Counted from the first letter of the stretch, positions 25,603 through 34,597 are shown. The stretch: 64,000 nucleotides of DNA from Planctomyces sp. SH-PL14 (GCF_001610835.1 NZ_CP011270.1:5846001-5910000); one strand, 5' to 3'. Made by a program: numbers and translations. The notes: generated from the letters alone by a model not told the origin.

Positions 25603-26805
25603 ATGAGATCTGTCGCATTCATCTCGATTCGCCACGAGGAGCGGAGCCGGCGGAGTCTCCTTCGCCAGTGGGGCAGCTTTCTGGCGGTGCTGGTCGCTGC
25701 TGGCGGTTCGATCTGGTCGAACGCCTGCGCCGCGGATCCCAACGTGCCGAAGGACGCGCCGCCGGAAGCCCGACCGCGAACGCCGAGGGAGGGGATCGAC
25801 TCCGCGCTCGACTGGCTGGCGCGGCATCAGCTTCCCACCGGCCACTGGAGTTTTCAGGACCTCCACCTCCAGTGCGAGGGGGACTCCTGTACGCCGCTGG
25901 TCGGCGAGGACCGCAGGGACGCGGGATCGGTTCGCTCCGATCCCGCGGCAACCGCCATGGCGCTGCTGCCGTTCCTGATGGCGGGCGAGTTGTCCGGAGA
26001 CGCAAAGCCGCATCAGAAGGCGGTTCTCAAGGGACTGCGGCGGCTGGTCCGGTTTCAGAATGCCGAGACCGGCGCTCTCTACGGCAAGACCGGCGGCGGC
26101 TCCCGGATGTATGCGCATGGGCTGGCGACGCTGGCGGTGTGCGAGGCGTACCGTCGTTCGCAGCGGGAGGAGTTCAAGGAGCCGGCGCAGAAGGCGGTCG
26201 AGTTCATTCAGAAGTCGCAGCATCCCGGGCAGGGGGGCTGGCGGTATTACGTGGCGGGGGAAACGCCGACCGGCGGGGACACCTCCGTCTTCGGCTGGCA
26301 GATGCGGGCCCTGGTCTCGGCACGGGCCGGGGAACTCGATGTGTCGCCGAAGTCGCGGGAACTCATGACGGTTTACCTGCGGGTGGCGTCCGGGGGCCAG
26401 CAGTCCGGGCTGTTCGCCTATGAACCCAAGGGGCCGTTCAGTCCGTCGATGACGGGGGTCGGTCTGCTGTCGCTTCAACTGCTGGAGCAGCAGCCGGCGG
26501 ACGAGACCGTGGCGGAGGCGGTCGCCTACCTGCGGCAGCGGCCGCCGGGACGCGGGGCGCCGGACTGCTACCGGGACTACTACGTCACGGACGCAATCCG
26601 ACGCAGCTCTCCGGAACACTGGCCGGAGTGGCGGGAAGCGATGCGGAAGGCGCTCCTCGAAACGCAGGCCCGCGAAGGCTGCCCGCGGGGAAGCTGGAGT
26701 TCGCTGGCTCCCGTCCGCGATCGCTGGTCGGACCTCGGGGGGCGGCTGATGGTGACTGCCTTCAGCACCATGACGCTCCTGGAGTGCGAGGAAGCGAGCC
26801 CGTGA
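25603..26805 (+). CDS. Secreted prenyltransferase/squalene-cyclase-fold protein
   Basis: 400 residues. A basic then hydrophobic N-terminus (RRSLLRQWGSFLAVLVAAGG) is a signal peptide. The mature part has the alpha/alpha-toroid repeats of squalene-cyclase-like proteins: GIDSALDWLARHQLPTGHWS, ATAMALLPFLMAGE, MYAHGLATLAVCEAYRRSQR, AVEFIQKSQHPGQGGWRYYV and MTGVGLLSLQLLEQQPAD. The acidic DxDD motif of true cyclases is absent, so this is the non-enzymatic or unknown group frequent in planctomycetes. GGGGAGGGG ahead of the ATG fixes the start. It follows the beta-helix gene by about 90 bp on the same strand. Confidence 0.82.
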   Translation: MRSVAFISIRHEERSRRSLLRQWGSFLAVLVAAGGSIWSNACAADPNVPKDAPPEARPRTPREGIDSALDWLARHQLPTGHWSFQDLHLQCEGDSCTPLVGEDRRDAGSVRSDPAATAMALLPFLMAGELSGDAKPHQKAVLKGLRRLVRFQNAETGALYGKTGGGSRMYAHGLATLAVCEAYRRSQREEFKEPAQKAVEFIQKSQHPGQGGWRYYVAGETPTGGDTSVFGWQMRALVSARAGELDVSPKSRELMTVYLRVASGGQQSGLFAYEPKGPFSPSMTGVGLLSLQLLEQQPADETVAEAVAYLRQRPPGRGAPDCYRDYYVTDAIRRSSPEHWPEWREAMRKALLETQAREGCPRGSWSSLAPVRDRWSDLGGRLMVTAFSTMTLLECEEASP

Positions 26806-26855
26806 CGGCGGTGCGTTTTCGGGACGTTTGCCTGCGCGAGGGAGGAAGAGGAGTA

Positions 26856-26938
26856 AGCCACAGATGAACACAGATCAACACGGATAAAGGCAGGCAGGCC
26901 AACCTCCCATCTGTGTGCATCTGTGTTTATCTGTGGCT
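26856..26938. repeat. Type F inverted repeat, complete copy
   Basis: Left arm AGCCACAGATGAACACAGAT (26856-26875) and right arm ATCTGTGTTTATCTGTGGCT (26919-26938) match at 19 of 20 positions and would form a long stem between two convergent genes. Confidence 0.75.
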
Positions 26939-26951
26939 CAACTCCTTCGCG

Positions 26952-27890
26952 TCACTCCAGGGTCGTCGCCGCGAAGGTCTCGAGGCCGAGCATGCCGCGG
27001 ACGCGGATCGTTTCCTCCTGCGGCGTGGCGCCGAAGAACCGCTTGAACTCGCGGCTGAACTGCGAGGGGCTCTGGTAGCCGGTCCGGCTCGCCGCGACGC
27101 CCGCCGTGAGACCTTCGAGGGCCATCAGCATCCGGGCTTTGTGCAGACGGATCGTCTTGAAGTACTGCAGCGGGGATGTCGCGGTGACCGCTTTGAAGTG
27201 GTGGTGGAAGGCCGAGACGCTCATCCCGGCGCTGCGGGCCAGGGCGGGGACGTCGATCGCGTCGGCGTAGCGGGCGTGCATCCGCTCAAGGGCCCGCTGG
27301 ATCACGCTCATCCGGCCGTTGACCGCGATCAGCGACCGCAGCGCGCCCCCCTGCTCGCCGCAGAGGACGCGGTACGTGATCTCGCGGATGATCTGCGGGC
27401 CGAGGATCCGGGCTTCGGCCGGCTGCGTGAGGCATTCAAGGAGCCGGACCGTCGCCTCGCTCAGTGCGGCGTCGAGCTGCGTGGAGTACATGCCGTGCGT
27501 GTGGGGGCCGTCTTCGCCCGCGGCGGGCGGCGGGGTGTGTTCCATCTTGAGGAGGAGGTCGCTCAGGACGTGGAGGTCGACTCCGATCGAGACCGCCAGC
27601 AGCGGGCCGTGCGTGGCGACCTCGGTCTCGCACTCGAACGGCATCGGGACCGAGAGGACGAGGTAGTTGTGCGCGTCGTAGGTGTAGACCCGGTCGCCGA
27701 GATAGCCCCGCTTCCGGCCCTGGCCGACGACCACGATGCTCGGCTCGTAGAGGACCGGCGTGCGGGGGATCGACTGGCTGGACCGCATGACTTTCACGCC
27801 GTCGAGGATCGTGGACCCGATGCCGTCGCTGGTCGCGAGGGTGCCGAGGAGCTCGGTCAGGCGGCGGTTGCTGGCGGTGAGGTCGTGCAT
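26952..27890 (-). CDS. AraC-family transcriptional regulator (AraC_N type)
   Basis: 312 residues from MHDLTASNRR. The N-terminal sensory domain (AraC_N, PF06719-like) has PRTPVLYEPSIVVVGQGRKR, then DAHNYLVLSVPMPFECE. The C-terminal ~100 residues hold two helix-turn-helix motifs: VPALARSAGMSVSAFHHHFK and GVAASRTGYQSPSQFSREFK. E. coli YqhC shares this layout and controls an aldehyde reductase and an aldo/keto reductase. Here the divergent gene is an aldo/keto reductase and a zinc alcohol dehydrogenase lies beyond it, so a similar aldehyde response is inferred. An upstream ATG at 27941 is possible; neither start has a strong ribosome site. Confidence 0.87.
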   Translation of the reverse strand: MHDLTASNRRLTELLGTLATSDGIGSTILDGVKVMRSSQSIPRTPVLYEPSIVVVGQGRKRGYLGDRVYTYDAHNYLVLSVPMPFECETEVATHGPLLAVSIGVDLHVLSDLLLKMEHTPPPAAGEDGPHTHGMYSTQLDAALSEATVRLLECLTQPAEARILGPQIIREITYRVLCGEQGGALRSLIAVNGRMSVIQRALERMHARYADAIDVPALARSAGMSVSAFHHHFKAVTATSPLQYFKTIRLHKARMLMALEGLTAGVAASRTGYQSPSQFSREFKRFFGATPQEETIRVRGMLGLETFAATTLE

Positions 27891-28135
27891 CGCTGAGAGG
27901 TCGCGGAATCGCGGGACGGAGGGGACGTACGGACGTGGCATCCGGACGTGGCTGCCGGTCAGGACAGCATCGGGACGGATCGGCGGTCGTGCATCCAAGA
28001 ATCCGGGCGGCTGGAGAATCAGGCAAGGGATAGGCAGGTTTCGGCCTAGTTGGGCTCTGCTTTCTGGAGTTTCATGTCCACCGTCCCGCGATGGTGCGGG
28101 ATGACCGATACGACCGCTCAGTTGAGGGGAAGACG

Positions 28136-29194
28136 ATGGACTACGCGACACTGGGACACACGGGACTGCTCGTTTCGCGGCTCTGCTTCGGGACGATGAC
28201 GTTTGGCGACGGGACCGGGATCTTCGGCGCGATCGGCAACCAGGGGCAGGCCGAGGCGGATGGCCTGGTGAAGGCGTCGATCGACAGCGGGATCAACTTC
28301 TTCGACACCGCGGACATCTACACTGAGGGGCAGAGCGAGACGATCCTGGGGCAGTCGATCCGGAACCTGGGGATCGCCCGCAAGGACGTGGTCCTGGCGA
28401 CGAAGGTCTACGGCCGCGTCGGACCGGGGCGGAACGACATCGGCGCGTCCCGCGGGCACATTCTGGATGGCGTCGAGGCGAGCCTGCGGCGGCTGCAGAC
28501 CGATCACATCGACCTGTACCAGATCCACGGGACCGATGCCGTGACCCCCGTCGAGGAGACCGTGCGGGCCCTCGACACGCTCGTTCAGCAGGGGAAGGTC
28601 CGGTACATCGGCTGCTCGAACTGGCAGGCGTGGCGGATCGCCAAGGCGCTCGGGATCTCGGAGCACCGGAGCCTGGCGAAGTTCGACACGCTGCAGGCGT
28701 ACTACTCGATCGCTGGCCGCGATCTGGAACGGGAGCTCGTGCCGCTGCTGGAAGCGGAGCGGATGGGACTGATGGTCTGGAGTCCGCTGGCCGGGGGATT
28801 GCTCTCCGGGAAGTACAGCCGGGAGAACCAGAAGCCGGCGGGGTCGCGGCGGTCGCACTTCGACTTCCCGCTTGTCGACAAGGAGCGGACGTGGCGGATT
28901 CTGGATGCCATCGCGCCGATCGCGAAGGCGCACAACTGCAGTGCTGCCCGGGTCTCGCTGGCGTGGCTGCTTTCGAAGAAGGTCGTGACGTCGATCATCA
29001 TTGGAGCGAAGCGGCTTGATCAGCTTCAGGACAATCTGGCGGCGGTCGAGCTGAAGCTCAGCGACGAGGAGTTGCGGACGCTCGATGAGGTGAGCACGCT
29101 GCCGCCGGAGTATCCCGGTTGGATGTTGCCGGTTCAGGGGCACGACCGGCTGGGCGTCCCGGATCGGCCGATCTGGGAGACGATGGGGAAGTGA
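28136..29194 (+). CDS. Aldo/keto reductase (Tas/YajO-like)
   Basis: 352 residues. MDYATLGHTGLLVSRLCFGT is the standard start of this family, preceded by AGGGGAAG. The catalytic tetrad is complete: Asp and Tyr in FFDTADIYTEG, Lys in VVLATKVYG, and His in IDLYQIHGTD. The cofactor site is near SIIIGAKRLDQLQDNLAAVE. It reduces carbonyl compounds with NADPH. Divergent from the AraC-type regulator with about 245 bp between starts, which very likely carries the operator. Confidence 0.9.
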   Translation: MDYATLGHTGLLVSRLCFGTMTFGDGTGIFGAIGNQGQAEADGLVKASIDSGINFFDTADIYTEGQSETILGQSIRNLGIARKDVVLATKVYGRVGPGRNDIGASRGHILDGVEASLRRLQTDHIDLYQIHGTDAVTPVEETVRALDTLVQQGKVRYIGCSNWQAWRIAKALGISEHRSLAKFDTLQAYYSIAGRDLERELVPLLEAERMGLMVWSPLAGGLLSGKYSRENQKPAGSRRSHFDFPLVDKERTWRILDAIAPIAKAHNCSAARVSLAWLLSKKVVTSIIIGAKRLDQLQDNLAAVELKLSDEELRTLDEVSTLPPEYPGWMLPVQGHDRLGVPDRPIWETMGK

Positions 29195-29255
29195 TGTTCT
29201 TGGTCCGCGGCCGTGCAGAGAGCGTCCCAGCCGCGACCCGCACGCCATGCAAGTC

Positions 29256-29578
29256 GGGTCCAGGGGCACCCTGGTGGGGAGTGCAGAGGGGCAACGCCCC
29301 TTTGCCCGCCGGAGGCCTGGCCGTCGAGAGATGTCTGAAGGAGTCCGTGCCCAGACGCGGACGCCGTGCCGGATGCCCCCACATCAACCCGCGTCGTTGA
29401 CGGACCGGTTGCTGAATGACGACGGAGTCCTCCACGCTGGTACCACAAAGCGGACGTCCGTTGTGTCCCACGGTTCCTCAATGGAAGTGCCTCCGGCGGC
29501 AAGGGGGTGAGACCCCCTTGACCCCAGTGGCCGTCGAAAGTTGGGTTTGAGCTAACGGAGCTCAGCCGGCAAGCACGC
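29256..29578 (+). repeat. Type A intergenic element, full copy A8 (forward)
   Basis: Complete copy; the GGGTCC end lies 61 bp past the aldo/keto reductase stop. It separates that gene from the alcohol dehydrogenase on the same strand. Confidence 0.85.
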
Positions 29579-29707
29579 GGTTCGAGGCAGCGGGACAAGA
29601 CCGCGACCTCCCGCGCCTCAGTAAACACTCATTGGAGAAGCCGGCGGCGAGACACTCTGCCCGCCGCGTTGTTTCGACTTCCTGTTTCGTGTTGGAGAGT
29701 TCGTTCC

Positions 29708-30784
29708 ATGTCGACCACTGCTTCCCGTCCTGCCCGTGCCTATGCGGCTCAGAGTGCTGAATCGCCACTCGCGCCCTTCGGCATCCGCCGCCGTGCGCCG
29801 ACCGCGCACGACGTCGCGATCGAGATCCTGTACTGCGGCGTCTGTCACTCGGACCTGCACCTCTGCCGCAATGAATGGGCGGAGAGCAACTTCAACGCGG
29901 TCTACCCGGTGGTGCCGGGGCATGAGATCGTCGGCCGGGTCGTCGAGGTCGGCCCCGCGGTGACCAGGTTCAAGAAAGGGGACATCGCCGCGGTCGGGTG
30001 CATGGTCGACTCCTGCGGTACGTGCCCGAGCTGCAACAAGGGAATGGAGCAGTACTGCGAGACCGGCTTCACGCTCACCTACAACAGCCCGGATAAGCAC
30101 CTCGGCGGTGTCACCTACGGCGGCTACTCCGAGAGCGTCGTCGTCGATGAGGCGTTCGTCCTGAAGGTCCCGCCGCACCTCGATCTGGCGGCGGCCGCGC
30201 CGCTGCTGTGTGCGGGGATCACGACCTACTCGCCGCTGCGGCACTGGAATGTCGGGCCGGGGAAGAAGGTCGGGATTGTCGGCCTCGGCGGGCTGGGGCA
30301 CATGGGGGTGAAGTTCGCCCGGGCGATGGGGGCGCATGTCGTGGTCTTCACGACGTCGCCCCACAAGTCGGAAGATGCCCGGCGGCTCGGGGCCGACGAG
30401 GTCGTGATCTCGAGCGACGCGGCCCAGATGGGGAAGCACTTCCGGAGCTTCGACTTCATTCTCGACGCGGTCTCGGCCAAGCACGACGTCAACGCCTTCG
30501 TGCAGCTCCTCCGGCTCGACGGGACGCTGACGATGGTCGGAGCGCCGGAGAAGCCGCTGCCGGTCCAGGTCTTCAACCTGCTGATGGCCCGCCGGCAGAT
30601 TGCCGGGTCGTCGATCGGCGGGATTGCCGAGACGCAGGAGATGCTCGATTTCTGCGGCGAACACAACGTCGTCAGCGACGTCGAGGTGATCGCGATCCAG
30701 GAGATCAACGCCGCCTACGAGCGGATGCTGAAAGGGGACGTCAAGTACCGCTTCGTGATCGACATGGCGTCGCTGAAGGGGTGA
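29708..30784 (+). CDS. Zinc-dependent alcohol dehydrogenase (YahK/CAD-like)
   Basis: 358 residues; GGAGAG lies just upstream of the chosen ATG. Catalytic zinc ligands are in YCGVCHSDLH and PGHEIVG; the structural zinc site has its four Cys in SCGTCPSCNKGMEQYC. The NADP-binding loop is GLGGLGHMG. The whole is closest to cinnamyl-alcohol-dehydrogenase-type enzymes that reduce a wide range of aldehydes with NADPH. A hairpin terminator follows. Context with the aldo/keto reductase and AraC regulator suggests an aldehyde detoxification group. Confidence 0.92.
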   Translation: MSTTASRPARAYAAQSAESPLAPFGIRRRAPTAHDVAIEILYCGVCHSDLHLCRNEWAESNFNAVYPVVPGHEIVGRVVEVGPAVTRFKKGDIAAVGCMVDSCGTCPSCNKGMEQYCETGFTLTYNSPDKHLGGVTYGGYSESVVVDEAFVLKVPPHLDLAAAAPLLCAGITTYSPLRHWNVGPGKKVGIVGLGGLGHMGVKFARAMGAHVVVFTTSPHKSEDARRLGADEVVISSDAAQMGKHFRSFDFILDAVSAKHDVNAFVQLLRLDGTLTMVGAPEKPLPVQVFNLLMARRQIAGSSIGGIAETQEMLDFCGEHNVVSDVEVIAIQEINAAYERMLKGDVKYRFVIDMASLKG

Positions 30785-30810
30785 CCCGCCCCGCGGAGGC
30801 CGCCAAAACG

Positions 30811-30842
30811 AAAACACCGCCATCGATGCGATGGCGGTGTTT
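30811..30842 (+). terminator. Rho-independent terminator-like hairpin
   Basis: AACACCGCCAT-CGATGCG-ATGGCGGTGTT is an 11-bp stem followed by a short T run, 27 bp after the alcohol dehydrogenase stop. The opposite strand has an A-rich tail as well, so it may act in both directions between convergent genes. Confidence 0.75.
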
Positions 30843-30892
30843 CGTGTGAGTCTCTCGGAGACCGCGGCCGGTGATGGCCCGCGGTCGGCGGA

Positions 30893-31747
30893 TTAGACCG
30901 GCTTGTAAATCCGGTCCCGCAGGCCGGCGGTCTTGGAACCGCTGACGAAGAGGTGGCCGAACGGGTACTCGTACTGCTTCTCGAGACCCGGGTAGGTCCC
31001 GATCTCGATGAACTGGAAGCGGACGTCGTTGAACAGGGCGCGGAAGTCGTCGTGGACTTCGTGGAGCTTGTCCGCGGTGACCCAGACGTCGGCGGCGGAG
31101 TTGGTGCCGACGGCGTTGACCTTGTCTTCCGACCAGGAGGCGTGGTTCTGCGGAATCTGCGCCGAGGTGATCTTGGGGTAATACTGGAACTGGATGCTGA
31201 CGACGCCGTTGGGCTTCAGGGCGCGGTGCATCGACTGCAGGATCGAGCTGCGGATCGACCGCACGCAGATGTGCTGGAAGCAGAGGACCGAGAAGACGAA
31301 GTCGTAGCTGGCGGCCGGGGCGTCGCCGCAGTCCTGTCCGCCGCTGAGGAAGAACTTGGAGCCCGCCTTGGAGAGCGTCTCACTGTTCTTGGCGAAGCCC
31401 AGCATCTCCGGGCTGATGTCGACGCCGTCGGCGGCGAAGCCGGAGTTGACGAGTTCTTCCATGTTGCGGCCGACGCCGCAGCCGTAGTCGAGAGCCCGGA
31501 AAGCCCCCTTCTTCGGGATCTCGAGGAACTCCTTGCGGACCTCGGTGATGTCCGCGCCGCGGACCGTCGCGTTCCGCTCGGCGTAGTCGTTCAGCATGTA
31601 GGCCAGGGTCGACTTCGAAGCGGCGCGAGCCTCGGCGTAGTTCGGGTGAACGGCCGCTTCTGCTCCCTCACGGGTCGTGGCGACCGTGGCATAACTGTTC
31701 CTCTGCATCTTCAGATACGTCGCATTGCCAGCAGCCGAACCGGCCAT
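30893..31747 (-). CDS. SAM-dependent class I methyltransferase
   Basis: 284 residues from an ATG preceded by GAGGTG. Motif I is RALDYGCGVGRNMEELVNSG (about residue 92), followed by GVDISPEMLGFA, the SYDFVFSVLCFQHI region and LKPNGVVSIQFQYYP. A C-terminal extension (DDFRALFNDVRFQFIEIG) is family-typical. The methyl acceptor is unknown. It is divergent from the glycan-type cassette that follows, with about 400 bp between, and could modify its product. Confidence 0.87.
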   Translation of the reverse strand: MAGSAAGNATYLKMQRNSYATVATTREGAEAAVHPNYAEARAASKSTLAYMLNDYAERNATVRGADITEVRKEFLEIPKKGAFRALDYGCGVGRNMEELVNSGFAADGVDISPEMLGFAKNSETLSKAGSKFFLSGGQDCGDAPAASYDFVFSVLCFQHICVRSIRSSILQSMHRALKPNGVVSIQFQYYPKITSAQIPQNHASWSEDKVNAVGTNSAADVWVTADKLHEVHDDFRALFNDVRFQFIEIGTYPGLEKQYEYPFGHLFVSGSKTAGLRDRIYKPV

Positions 31748-32155
31748 CACACACCTCGTCGGGAATAGGAAGCACGAGCCGCCGCAGTCGCGACGCAAAC
31801 TCTTGCTCAGTCGTGCGGGTCACCCTACGCCTGCCGTTCGACCCCTGACAAGAGGCTTGGGCGGGGAAATCGATTGCCGCGCGCCCGGAGGGTTGACGGA
31901 TCGCTACCGGGAGCGAAGGAAGCGGTCGCACCGCGGCCTGGCGCCAAGATACGGAGGGGAGCGAAGGGGGCGGGCCGAGCGGCGGCGAGGGGGTTCGACG
32001 CTCCGTCTATTCCGTCCGGAACGGATCTCCCGGTCGGGGGACGGAGCCGGGGAACCCTTTCTCCGCGGCGCGGCGGGTCGTTCAAGGAGGGGCTTGTGCG
32101 CCCTCCCCCGAGCGGCAAACATGCCTGCGGGAGATCGAAGTGCAGGGGGGATCCG
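31748..32155. other. Divergent intergenic region
   Basis: About 400 bp between the methyltransferase and the GDPD-like gene. No supported gene, repeat family or terminator is seen. It presumably carries two divergent promoters. Confidence 0.35.
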
Positions 32156-32791
32156 TTGGACGTTCTTTGCCATCGCGGGTACTGGAAGGGGCCGGAGGAG
32201 AAGAATACCGAGGCGGCTTTCCGCCGCGGCTTTGCTCTCGGGCTCGGGACCGAAACCGATCTGCGGGACGACGGCCGGGGGGGAATCGTCATCAGCCACG
32301 ATCCGGTCCGGGACGGCTCGACGATGACCTTCGAGGCGTTCCTGGCCCTGCACGGGGAATACGGCCATCCGGGGCGGCTCGCTCTCAATATCAAGGCGGA
32401 CGGCCTGGCCCGGTCGGTCCGCGCGACGCTCGACCGCTTTCCCGGCGTGAAGGCGTTCGTCTTCGATATGAGCGTGCCGGACGCCCGCGAGTATCCGCGG
32501 TCCGGACTCCCGCTCTTCTCCCGTCTCAGCGAACAGGAGCCGTTCCTCTCGTGGGCGGGCTCCGCGGCGGGAGTGTGGCTCGATGGCTTCGACGGGGTCT
32601 GGTACGGTGAACCGGTGATCGGCGAGCACCTGGCCGCGGGGCGGTCGGTGTGTCTCGTCTCCCCGGAGCTCCACCGCCGCCCGCCGGAGGAACTGTGGTC
32701 CTGGCTCGCCGCTTCGCGGCTGACGGGCCATTCCGAACTCATGCTGTGCACGGACCTGCCCGAAGAGGCGCTGGCCCGATTTTGCCGATAA
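32156..32791 (+). CDS. Glycerophosphodiester phosphodiesterase-like (PLC-type TIM barrel) protein
   Basis: About 211 residues from a TTG start that sits five bases after AGGGGGGA; no ATG start fits. LDVLCHRGYWKGPEEKNTEA holds the catalytic HR, GTETDLRDD the acidic metal ligands, and GGIVISHDP the second His: the core pattern of the GDPD family. The barrel is shorter than usual (about 240-250). It opens a four-gene cassette with tight spacing; the next gene begins 9 bp downstream. Similar small GDPD-like proteins occur in capsule and LPS loci, where the true substrate is unknown. Confidence 0.82.
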   Translation: MDVLCHRGYWKGPEEKNTEAAFRRGFALGLGTETDLRDDGRGGIVISHDPVRDGSTMTFEAFLALHGEYGHPGRLALNIKADGLARSVRATLDRFPGVKAFVFDMSVPDAREYPRSGLPLFSRLSEQEPFLSWAGSAAGVWLDGFDGVWYGEPVIGEHLAAGRSVCLVSPELHRRPPEELWSWLAASRLTGHSELMLCTDLPEEALARFCR

Positions 32792-32800
32792 GGGGGACGT

Positions 32801-33541
32801 ATGAAGATCCTGGTCCCGATGGCGGGAAGAGGCGTGTCGGGGGACAAGTTCCTGTTCGGCAAGAGCCTGGCGGAGATCGCCCAGAGCACGCTGATCGAAC
32901 TCGTCACCGAGAATCTCAAGGGGATCGAGGGGGCGGAGTTCGTCTTCGTCATCAGCGAGGACGACGCCCGTCAGCACCACCTGCGGGAGGTCCTGCAGCT
33001 CCTCTGCCCGAAGTGCGAGATCCTGGTCACGAACCGGGAGACCGGCGGCGCGGCCTGCACCGCGCTCCTGGCGATCGATCACTACTCGCCGGACGAACCG
33101 CTGATCATCGCCAACGGCGACCAGATCATCGACACGCCGCTGCAGAAGGTGGTCGAGGACTTCCAGCGGCGGGAGCTCGACGGCGGGATCATCGTCTTCG
33201 ACGCAGTCCATCCGCGGTGGTCTTACGTGCGGGTCGACGAGTCGGGTTATGTGGTCGAGGCGGCGGAGAAGCGGCCTATCAGCCGCCTGGCGACGGCCGG
33301 CTTCTACTACTTCCGCCGCGGCCGGGACTTCATCGACTCGGCGTTCGCGATGATCCGCCGGGACGAGAGCGTCAACGGGCGGTTCTACGTCTGCCCGGTG
33401 TTCAACCAGATGGTCCTTCAGGAGCGGCGGATCGGGATCTTCTCGATTCCGCGGAGCGCCTATCACTCGCTGGCCACGCCGCGGGGGATTGCCGCTTACA
33501 ACATGCTGCTCTCGGGACGGAAGGAGTCGACGGCCCGATGA
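32801..33541 (+). CDS. Sugar-phosphate nucleotidyltransferase-like protein, divergent signature
   Basis: 246 residues with the NTP-transferase fold: ILVPMAGRG at the start, EPLIIANGDQIIDTPL as the metal/base region (NGDQ), HPRWSYVRVDESGYVVEAAE and TAGFYYFRRGRDF. The usual loop (GxGxRF...PKPL) is replaced by VSGDKFLFGKSLAEI, so nucleotide chemistry may differ from that of its neighbour. Its stop overlaps the cupin start as ATGA. It shares clear homology with the second nucleotidyltransferase three genes on, indicating an old duplication. Confidence 0.83.
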   Translation: MKILVPMAGRGVSGDKFLFGKSLAEIAQSTLIELVTENLKGIEGAEFVFVISEDDARQHHLREVLQLLCPKCEILVTNRETGGAACTALLAIDHYSPDEPLIIANGDQIIDTPLQKVVEDFQRRELDGGIIVFDAVHPRWSYVRVDESGYVVEAAEKRPISRLATAGFYYFRRGRDFIDSAFAMIRRDESVNGRFYVCPVFNQMVLQERRIGIFSIPRSAYHSLATPRGIAAYNMLLSGRKESTAR

Positions 33542-33861
33542 TCGAGTCGCATCTGGACAAGATGGTCAAGGGGTGGTTCATCGGCAGTTTCACGCCGACC
33601 CTGCTCGACACGACCGACTTCGAAGTCGGCGTGAAGGCGTACAAGGCGGGGGACCGCGAGGGGAGCCATCATCACAAGATCGCCACGGAGTACACCGTGA
33701 TCGTCAGCGGCCGCGTCCGGATGTGCGGCCGGGAGTGGGGCGAGGGAAGCATCATCATCATTGAGCCGGGCGAGTCGACGGCGTTCGAATCGCTGACCGA
33801 CTCGGTCACGGTCGTCGTGAAGGTCCCGGGTGCCAGGAATGACAAATATGTCGACGAATGA
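33538..33861 (+). CDS. Small cupin-fold protein
   Basis: 107 residues. GSHHHKIATEYTVIVSGRVR is cupin motif 1 (His cluster plus Glu), and GEGSIIIIEPGESTAFESLT is motif 2. Single cupins of this size in glycan loci are often sugar isomerases, epimerases or ligand sensors. Coupled by ATGA to the upstream gene and overlapping the start of the downstream one, so it is surely made with them. Confidence 0.85.
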   Translation: MIESHLDKMVKGWFIGSFTPTLLDTTDFEVGVKAYKAGDREGSHHHKIATEYTVIVSGRVRMCGREWGEGSIIIIEPGESTAFESLTDSVTVVVKVPGARNDKYVDE

Positions 33862-34597
33862 CGTGCTGAATATCGTGGTGCCGATGGCGGGTCGCGGGAG
33901 CCGCTTTCAGACGGCGGGGTTCGCCCTGCCGAAGCCGCTGATCCCGGTCCGCGGGAAGCCGATGATCCAGTTTGTCATCGACAACCTGCGGCCGTCGCGC
34001 CCGCACCGGTTCATCTTCATCACGCTGCGGGACTTTGCCGAGCAGTTCGGTCTGGACGAGAAGCTCCGGGTCTGGGCTCCGGGGTGCGAGGTGCGGTTCC
34101 TCGACGCCGTGACGGAGGGGGCGGCCTGCACGGTCCTGACGGTGAAGTCGCTGATCGATTCCGACGCGCCGCTGATGATCGCCAACTGCGATCAGTACGT
34201 GGAGTGCGCGATGGACGATTACCTGGCGGCGATGGACCAGCCGGGGACGGACGGGCTGATCATGACGATGTGGGCGGACCATCCGAAGTGGTCGTACTGT
34301 CGGTTCTCGCCCGAGGGGCGGGTGACGGAAGTCGTCGAGAAGCAGGTCGTTTCGAACGAGGCGACGGTCGGGATCTACAACTACAAGCACGGCCGGGATT
34401 TCGTCCGGGCGGCGGAGCAGATGATCGCGGCGAACGAGCGGGTGAACAACGAGTTCTATGTCGCTCCGGCGTACAACGTGTTGCTGAAGGAGGGGCAGGA
34501 GATCAAGGTCTTCAATGTCGGGAAGGAGTACGACGGGATGTTCGGGCTGGGGACGCCGTTCGACCTGGAGAAGTTCGGAGAGTTGCGGCCGGCGTGA
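33848..34597 (+). CDS. Sugar-phosphate nucleotidyltransferase
   Basis: About 249 residues from MSTNDVLN, an ATG nine bases after AGGA and inside the cupin gene's last codons. It carries the intact family signature: VVPMAGRGSRFQTAG, LPKPLIPVRGKPMIQFVIDN, MIANCDQYVECAM and FYVAPAYNVLLKEG. These enzymes activate a sugar or alditol phosphate with NTP. LicC-like and capsule-type enzymes share this shape. It ends the cassette; a strong terminator follows within 40 bp. Confidence 0.88.
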   Translation: MSTNDVLNIVVPMAGRGSRFQTAGFALPKPLIPVRGKPMIQFVIDNLRPSRPHRFIFITLRDFAEQFGLDEKLRVWAPGCEVRFLDAVTEGAACTVLTVKSLIDSDAPLMIANCDQYVECAMDDYLAAMDQPGTDGLIMTMWADHPKWSYCRFSPEGRVTEVVEKQVVSNEATVGIYNYKHGRDFVRAAEQMIAANERVNNEFYVAPAYNVLLKEGQEIKVFNVGKEYDGMFGLGTPFDLEKFGELRPA

